In this document: piece by piece, positions 59,401-64,000 of the stretch
Numbering within the stretch: the stretch's first letter is position 1
Layout of the letters: each line of letters begins with the position of its first letter
Source: Scalesia atractyloides
Lineage: Eukaryota > Streptophyta > Magnoliopsida > Asterales > Asteraceae
DNA length: 64,000 bases
NCBI GenBank assembly: GCA_947069175.1
Contig: CAMTDV010000007.1
Span: 53,396,083 to 53,460,082, forward strand
Direction: 5' to 3'
Notes under the pieces: generated by a model
Told to the model about the DNA's origin: nothing
Seen by the model: the letters and a program-made list of their open reading frames with translations, nothing else
Database searches by the model: none
Program-made: the position numbers and the translations under genes

Positions 59401-61488
59401 TTTTAGATTAGAGTTCAAAATATTAAAATTAAGTTTGTGTGAGATGGAATATATAGGACTTGGGACAAATGTGTAGCAGAAAGAAGGAAATAGAGTCTAT
59501 AAGTTCTCAAAGTACTAATATAAATAAATTTAACATGTTAACTGAGAGTTTGCATTGATTAATTAGGTTCGATCCAACTTTATTAGACCAAAGTATATGT
59601 TAAATGTCATATTGGAGTTAAAATATTAACATAAGTTTAGTTTGGAGTCTATCCAGTCTCAAAATATTAAAATAAATAAATTTAACATGTTAAAAGCGTT
59701 TGCATTGATCAATTAAACTCGATTAGTCCAAACAATGTAAAATAAGTTTTACACAATAAACTTTAACATGTTAAATGAGAACTGACATTGATCTAATAGG
59801 TTCGATTAAACTTATTTTACCAAATTTTATATTGAATTTCGGATTTGAAGTCAAAATATTAAACTAAATTTTTGTGTTAAATTTAAGATATTACATAAGC
59901 GTTTCAATTGATCAACGAAACTCGATTCGACTATATTTTACCAAACATTTTAAAATAAGTTTTGTACGATGAATTTTAACATGTTAAATGAGAATTGACA
60001 TTGATCAACTAGATTCGATTCAACTATATATTTTATCAAATTATTTGTGTAGCAGACAGAAGGAAATAAAGTCTGTGTGTTCTCAAAATATTAAAATAAA
60101 AAAATTTAACATATAAACTAAGAGTTTGCATTAATCAACTATGTTCGGTCCAACTTTATTAGACTAAATTATATATTAAATACGTATTGGAGTTCAAAAT
60201 ATTAACATAAAGTTTCGTTTGGAGTCTATCTAGGCTCAAAATATTAAAATAAGTAAATTTAACATGTTAAATGAGGGCTTACATTGATCAATTAAACTCG
60301 ATTCGACCAAACATGTTAAAATAAGTTTTGCATGATAAACTTGAACATGTTAAATGAGAATTGACATTGATCAACTAGGTTTGATTAAACTTATTTTACC
60401 AATTTATATATTGAATTTCAGATTAAAAGTCAAAATATTAAAATAATTTTTTGTGTGAAGTCTATGCGAGTTCAAAATATTAAAAAAATAAATTTAACAT
60501 GTTAAATGAGCGCTTTCTATTGAACATCTAAACTCGGTTCGACTTTATTTGACCAAACATGTTAGAAATAGTTTTAAACAATAAACTTTAACATGTTAAA
60601 TGAGAGTTAATATTGATCAACTAGTTTTGATTCAACTATATATTTGATCAAATTATATATTAAATTTTAGATTAGAGTTCAAAATATTAAAATTACGTTT
60701 TGTGTGAGATGGAATATATAGGTCTTGAACATTTGTGTAGCAGAAAGAAGGTAATAGAGTCTATGGGTTCTCAAAGTACTAATATAAATAAATTTAACAT
60801 GTTAACTGTGAGTTTGCATTGATCAATTAGGTTCGATCCAACTTTATTAGACCAAATTATATATTAAATTTCATATTAGAGTTAAAATATTAACATAAAG
60901 TTTCGTTTGGAGTCTATCCAGTCTCAAAATATTAAAATAAATAAATTTAACATGTTAAAAGCGTTTGCATTGATCAATTAAACTCGATTCGACCAAACAT
61001 GTTAAAATAATTTTTACACGATAAACTTTAACATGTTAAATGAGAACTGACATTGATCTACTTGGTTCGATTAAACTTATTTTACCAAATTTTATATTGA
61101 ATTTCGGATTAGAAGTCAAAATATTAAACTAAATTTTTGTGTTAAATTTAAGATGTTACATAAGCGTTTCAATTGGTCAACTAAACTCGATTCGACTACA
61201 TTTTACCAAACATCTAAAAATAAGTTTTGTACGATATATTTTAACATGTTAAATGAGAATTGACATTGATCAACTAGATTCGATTCAACTATATATTTTA
61301 TCAAATTATTTGTGTAGCAGAAAGAAGGAAATAAAGTCTGTGTGTTCTCAAAATATTAATATAAATAAATTTAACATATAAACTGAGAGTTTGCATTGAT
61401 CAACTACATTCGGTCCAACTTTATTAGACCAAATTATATATTAAATTTCGTATTGGAGTTCAAAATATTAACATAAAGTTTCATTTGG
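41446..61488. repeat. Satellite array with a higher-order unit of about 1.26 kb
   Basis: About 20 kb of AT-rich tandem repeat without coding capacity. A once-per-unit marker (GGACTTGGGACATTTGTGTAG) has its TGGGAC, or TGAAC variant, at 41891, 43152, 44354, 45618, 46884, 48150, 49405, 50672, 51929, 53192, 54440, 55698, 56962, 58229, 59461 and 60726. Spacings are 1202-1267, mostly 1255-1267. Each unit holds about ten copies of a core (AACATGTTAAATGAG, 5-14 nt, CATTGATC) in roughly six related subunits that begin TCAAAATATTAAAATAAAT. Differences are single bases and small indels. The left edge is shorter and more diverged. Short frames inside it are chance. Confidence 0.93.
51387..53905. repeat. 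Two nearly identical neighbouring higher-order units
   Basis: 51387-52645 and 52646-53905 share private variants that other units lack: ATCCAAGCTCAAAATAATAA, GGGACACTTGTG, ACATGATAAATGAG and GTTACGTAAGCG. I see only a handful of differences over 1.26 kb, mostly one- or two-base indels. This is a recent tandem duplication of one unit. Confidence 0.85.
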
Positions 61489-61789
61489 TGTTAGGCTTAT
61501 ATTAAAAAAAGTTTACACATTAGAGCTACTTTTGGGCTTTAGAGGGGTTTTTGGGCTTCCTAGTGCCTTGTGGGCCTAGGGTTGTAAATGGTGGGCTTAA
61601 TGAGTATTATAAATACATGTCTTAGGTCAAGGTTAAGAGGTCAGAGAGTTGTATTTGCAAAACTTGTATCAGACACTTTTCTAGTGTATGCAAGTTGTTC
61701 TTAATTCAAAGATTATTCTTCTTCCTAATCACTATTTCCTCTACTGATTAGGTTTGTGATACCTGTTAGATCCGTTATTGGGACTTTCA
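61489..61789 (+). repeat. E5 5' LTR, 301 bp
   Basis: It runs from TGTTAGGCTTATATT to GGGACTTTCA, followed by the primer site. The short length is typical of copia elements. A clear TATA box is at 61608. Confidence 0.85.
61608..61615 (+). promoter_or_regulatory. TATA box of the E5 LTR
   Basis: TATAAATA, 120 bp into the LTR, with CATGTCTTAGG after it. Confidence 0.7.
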
Positions 61790-61791
61790 AT

Positions 61792-61804
61792 TGGTATTAG
61801 AGCC
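61792..61804 (+). other. E5 primer-binding site (initiator Met-tRNA)
   Basis: TGGTATTAGAGCC differs from the initiator-Met primer complement at one base (C to T), 2 nt after the LTR end. Confidence 0.85.
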
Positions 61805-62390
61805 TGTTGTTCAAATACATGCTCAGGTATCGCTGATTGAAGAAGTTGTTTCGAAGTGGTGTTACTGCTATTCAGAATTGCTGTTGTTCCAGATTACTGT
61901 TCACGACAGAAGAATCACTGTTATGTCTTCGGAATTGCTACTGCCCGAAGAACTCGAAGACTATTTGAAGGTTTCGGATCTACTACTGTTATGGATTTCG
62001 AAGAACTCGAAGAAGATTCACGTATTTCGGATCTGCTACTGTTACGGATTCCGAAGAAAATGAAGGAAATCATCCATCTCGGATTGATCCCGGACTGTTG
62101 TTCAATCCGGATTACTACTTTTCGGATCCGAGATACTGTTGGTGGTTATCAGTTCCTTGGAAGTCGGATTTATGTTGCTGAAATTTCGGATCACTATTGC
62201 ATTCGAATAAGGAATGGATTCCGGATTTTATTCATTCTGGATCACTGTTGCTAAAATTTCGGATCACTGTTCATTCCGGATTCTATATTCGAGATTCTTA
62301 TCATTCCAGATTCACTTTTCCAGATTCTCTCACTCTGGATTTCTCATTTCGAATACACAGGTTTTCGGATCATCAACTCAGATTTTTTTT

Positions 62391-62540
62391 TCGGATTCAT
62401 CATCTCGGATTCAATTCGGATTCATTATTTCGGATTCAATTCGGATTCATCATCTCGGATTCAATTCGGATTTTATCATCTCGGATTCAATTCAGTTTCG
62501 AATTCATCATCTAGGATTCAATTCGGATATATCCAATTCA
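62391..62540 (+). repeat. 25-bp tandem repeat in the E5 leader
   Basis: TCGGATTCATCATC followed by TCGGATTCAAT repeats with starts at 62391, 62416, 62441, 62466 and, diverged, about 62492. The GGAT core also occurs more loosely from 61975 on. The leader (61805-62733) otherwise has no gene. The frames across it are made of the repeat itself. Confidence 0.8.
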
Positions 62541-62733
62541 GATTTATCCAACTCGGATTTGACCATATCGGACTGTTTTCAGTTTGTCCATCTTAGAGTT
62601 GACCATTCCGGATTGATTTTGGACCAATCACTGTTCATCTTAGAAAACTTAAAGTAAACTGAATTTAAATCTGTTTGGTAATCCTAATTAATTTAATCAT
62701 GATGAACGGTTATATGACATCACAACTTGACTA

Positions 62734-64000
62734 ATGCCACTCTGGCTGGCCTTCCATCAAGAATTGGATCAAGTCATTGGCACTTCTACTAAAGTGCCAT
62801 GTTTGTTGTATGGAGATGAGTATTACGAATGGAAGTTCCATTTCGAGCAATATTGCAAGGCAAAAGAGCCTGGTGTGTTGAGGTGTATTATGAATGGTCC
62901 GCGAATGATAGTCTATAGTACCGATCAAGATCCGGACACAAAGATTCCTAAGCCCAGTCACCTGTGGACTCCAGAAGATGTTAAGATAATTGAAGAAGAT
63001 GAAAACGCCTCGACTGTACTAACTATGGCTCTTGGACCTGATATTTCTATTGCGGTTAGAAATTGTAAGACCGCTAAAGAAGTATGGAGTGAGCTGCAAA
63101 ATCTCTATGAGGGAAATGCAGATATGAAGGCGAGCAGGGTAAACCAGCTGAATCAACAATTCAGCTCATTGAATCACATCTACGGGGAAACCATTGAGAA
63201 CCAGATTCGACGATATGTAAAGCTTGTTTCCAAGATGATATCAGCTGAGATTATTGTCACAAATAGTTCTATGAATAGACAATTAAAGAGTTGGGATGCG
63301 GATGTTGGAATAATAAAAAAGACAAAGAACATGAATGATGTCACTCTCACAGAAATGATAGCTACTATTAAATCGTGTGAGATTATTGATAACAAGAAGA
63401 GAGACATAAATCAGCAGAGCAGTTTGATGGCCACCGGGATAGCAGGTCAAAATGCAGAATTGATGTCACAAAATTTGGTTTATAGCCCTCTGCAAGGAAA
63501 TTCTCAAACACCGGGCAACTCAAATGTGGTTTATAGTCCTCTTGCCACGCCGCAGAAAACCAAGTACGTGTATGGTCTTCAATCTCAGACTCCTACTATG
63601 GTTTCTGCTGCTCAAGTTCAGACATAGTACCATGTTCAGTATCCCAACATGGTTTTCAGTCCTGCCATTCATCAAGCAGATCAACAAGGCAACATTCCCC
63701 AGGCTGCTGCTCCAGCGCCTGCACCTGCTCTACCTGTGTCCAACTCTGCTTTTCTCACTAAAGAAAATGAAGAGAAATTGGCTATTGCAGCTTTGATGAT
63801 CAAGAGATTGAACGCCTTTTTGGCAGATAATCTGACTCCTCCATCCATTCTTCCAACCGAAGTTGATCAAATAATGGAGGAGGATCTGGACGAGATCGAT
63901 GTGTCCTGGAATCTTGTAATGGCTGCCTTTCGTGTTAACAAGTTTCAGAAGAAGTATGGACGACAACCATTATCAAATCTGAAGACTAGTCTTACAAAGG
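62734..64000 (+). pseudogene. E5 gag, with one internal stop, incomplete
   Basis: The frame from ATG 62734 shows the copia gag architecture: CLLYGDEYYEWKFHFEQYC near residue 28, SHLWTPEDVKIIEEDENA, ALGPDISIAVRNCKTAKEVW, LQNLYEGNADMKASRVNQL and TLTEMIATIKSCEIID. A TAG at 63625-63627 follows VQT, but the same frame stays open to the window end (residues such as NEEKLAIAALMIKRLNAF and FRVNKFQKKYGRQPL). The stop is therefore a single lesion, or a read-through site at least in principle. The start codon is uncertain because leader frames stop just upstream. No zinc knuckle is reached before the window ends. Confidence 0.8.

Larger units (their letters stand above)
61489..64000 (+). mobile_element. 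E5: Ty1/copia element, 5' part, runs off the window
   Basis: A 5' LTR, primer site, leader and gag are present; pol and the 3' LTR lie beyond the window. It is inserted in the satellite right after GTTTCATTTGG, where other satellite units continue AGTCTATCC. The 5 bases TTTGG before the LTR should reappear after the 3' LTR. Assignment to copia rests on the short LTR and the gag type; pol order cannot be checked here. Confidence 0.82.

Noticed and set aside
41446..61488. Short reading frames within the satellite (for example 53859-54065)
   Set aside because: They consist of the repeat itself, are not kept in other units and show no protein features.

Overview
This is a eukaryotic, almost certainly flowering-plant, window. 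It is built nearly entirely of nested LTR retrotransposons and one long AT-rich satellite array. No intact host gene is visible; the only host-gene traces are two decayed pieces, a SAUR auxin-response gene and an exon pair of a UDP-glucose 4-epimerase. Plant origin rests on the chromovirus integrase-chromodomain polyproteins, initiator-Met-tRNA primer sites (TGGTATCAGAGCC), a Tat-lineage element with an antisense 'gypsy-type transposon' gene, a SAUR remnant and a hAT MITE. A composite-family (Asteraceae) source fits the repeat style but is only an inference.

Layout. (1) 1-10226, minus strand: element E1, a Tekay-like Ty3/gypsy chromovirus with both LTRs; the left one is cut by the window edge. 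LTR divergence is about 1% by eye. Gag, PR, RT-RNase H, IN and chromodomain are all recognisable, with nonsense and frameshift lesions. (2) 10227-14363, plus strand: element E2, a related but older chromovirus. E1 appears to sit in its 5' LTR, and its RT is broken by E3. (3) 14369-about 21235, minus strand: element E3, a third chromovirus with a 3.4-kb 3' LTR full of tandem repeats; gag and the 5' LTR are missing. (4) 21236-25984: a gene-poor strip with the SAUR pseudogene, a 144-bp hAT MITE with a perfect 8-bp target duplication, a probable SINE and the epimerase fragment. (5) 25985-26387 and 41446-61488: one satellite array, split by E4. In most of the right part a higher-order unit of about 1.26 kb recurs some 15 times. 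(6) 26388-41445, minus strand: element E4, a 15-kb Tat-lineage element with TSD ATATT. It carries an intron-containing antisense gene with its own TATA box, and a 3.2-kb solo LTR (TSD GTTCC) splits its integrase. (7) 61489-64000, plus strand: the 5' part of a Ty1/copia element E5, inserted in the satellite and running off the window.

No region forms a working pathway. The biology here is genome dynamics: repeated insertion, decay mainly by C-to-T type nonsense changes and frameshifts, solo-LTR formation, and tandem amplification inside LTRs and satellite. The signals I think deserve most attention are two structured repeat systems inside LTRs. One is a set of tRNA-like modules in the E1 and E2 LTRs whose long hairpin arms differ between copies but stay paired. 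The other is a row of five short palindromes in the solo LTR, again with compensating arm changes.
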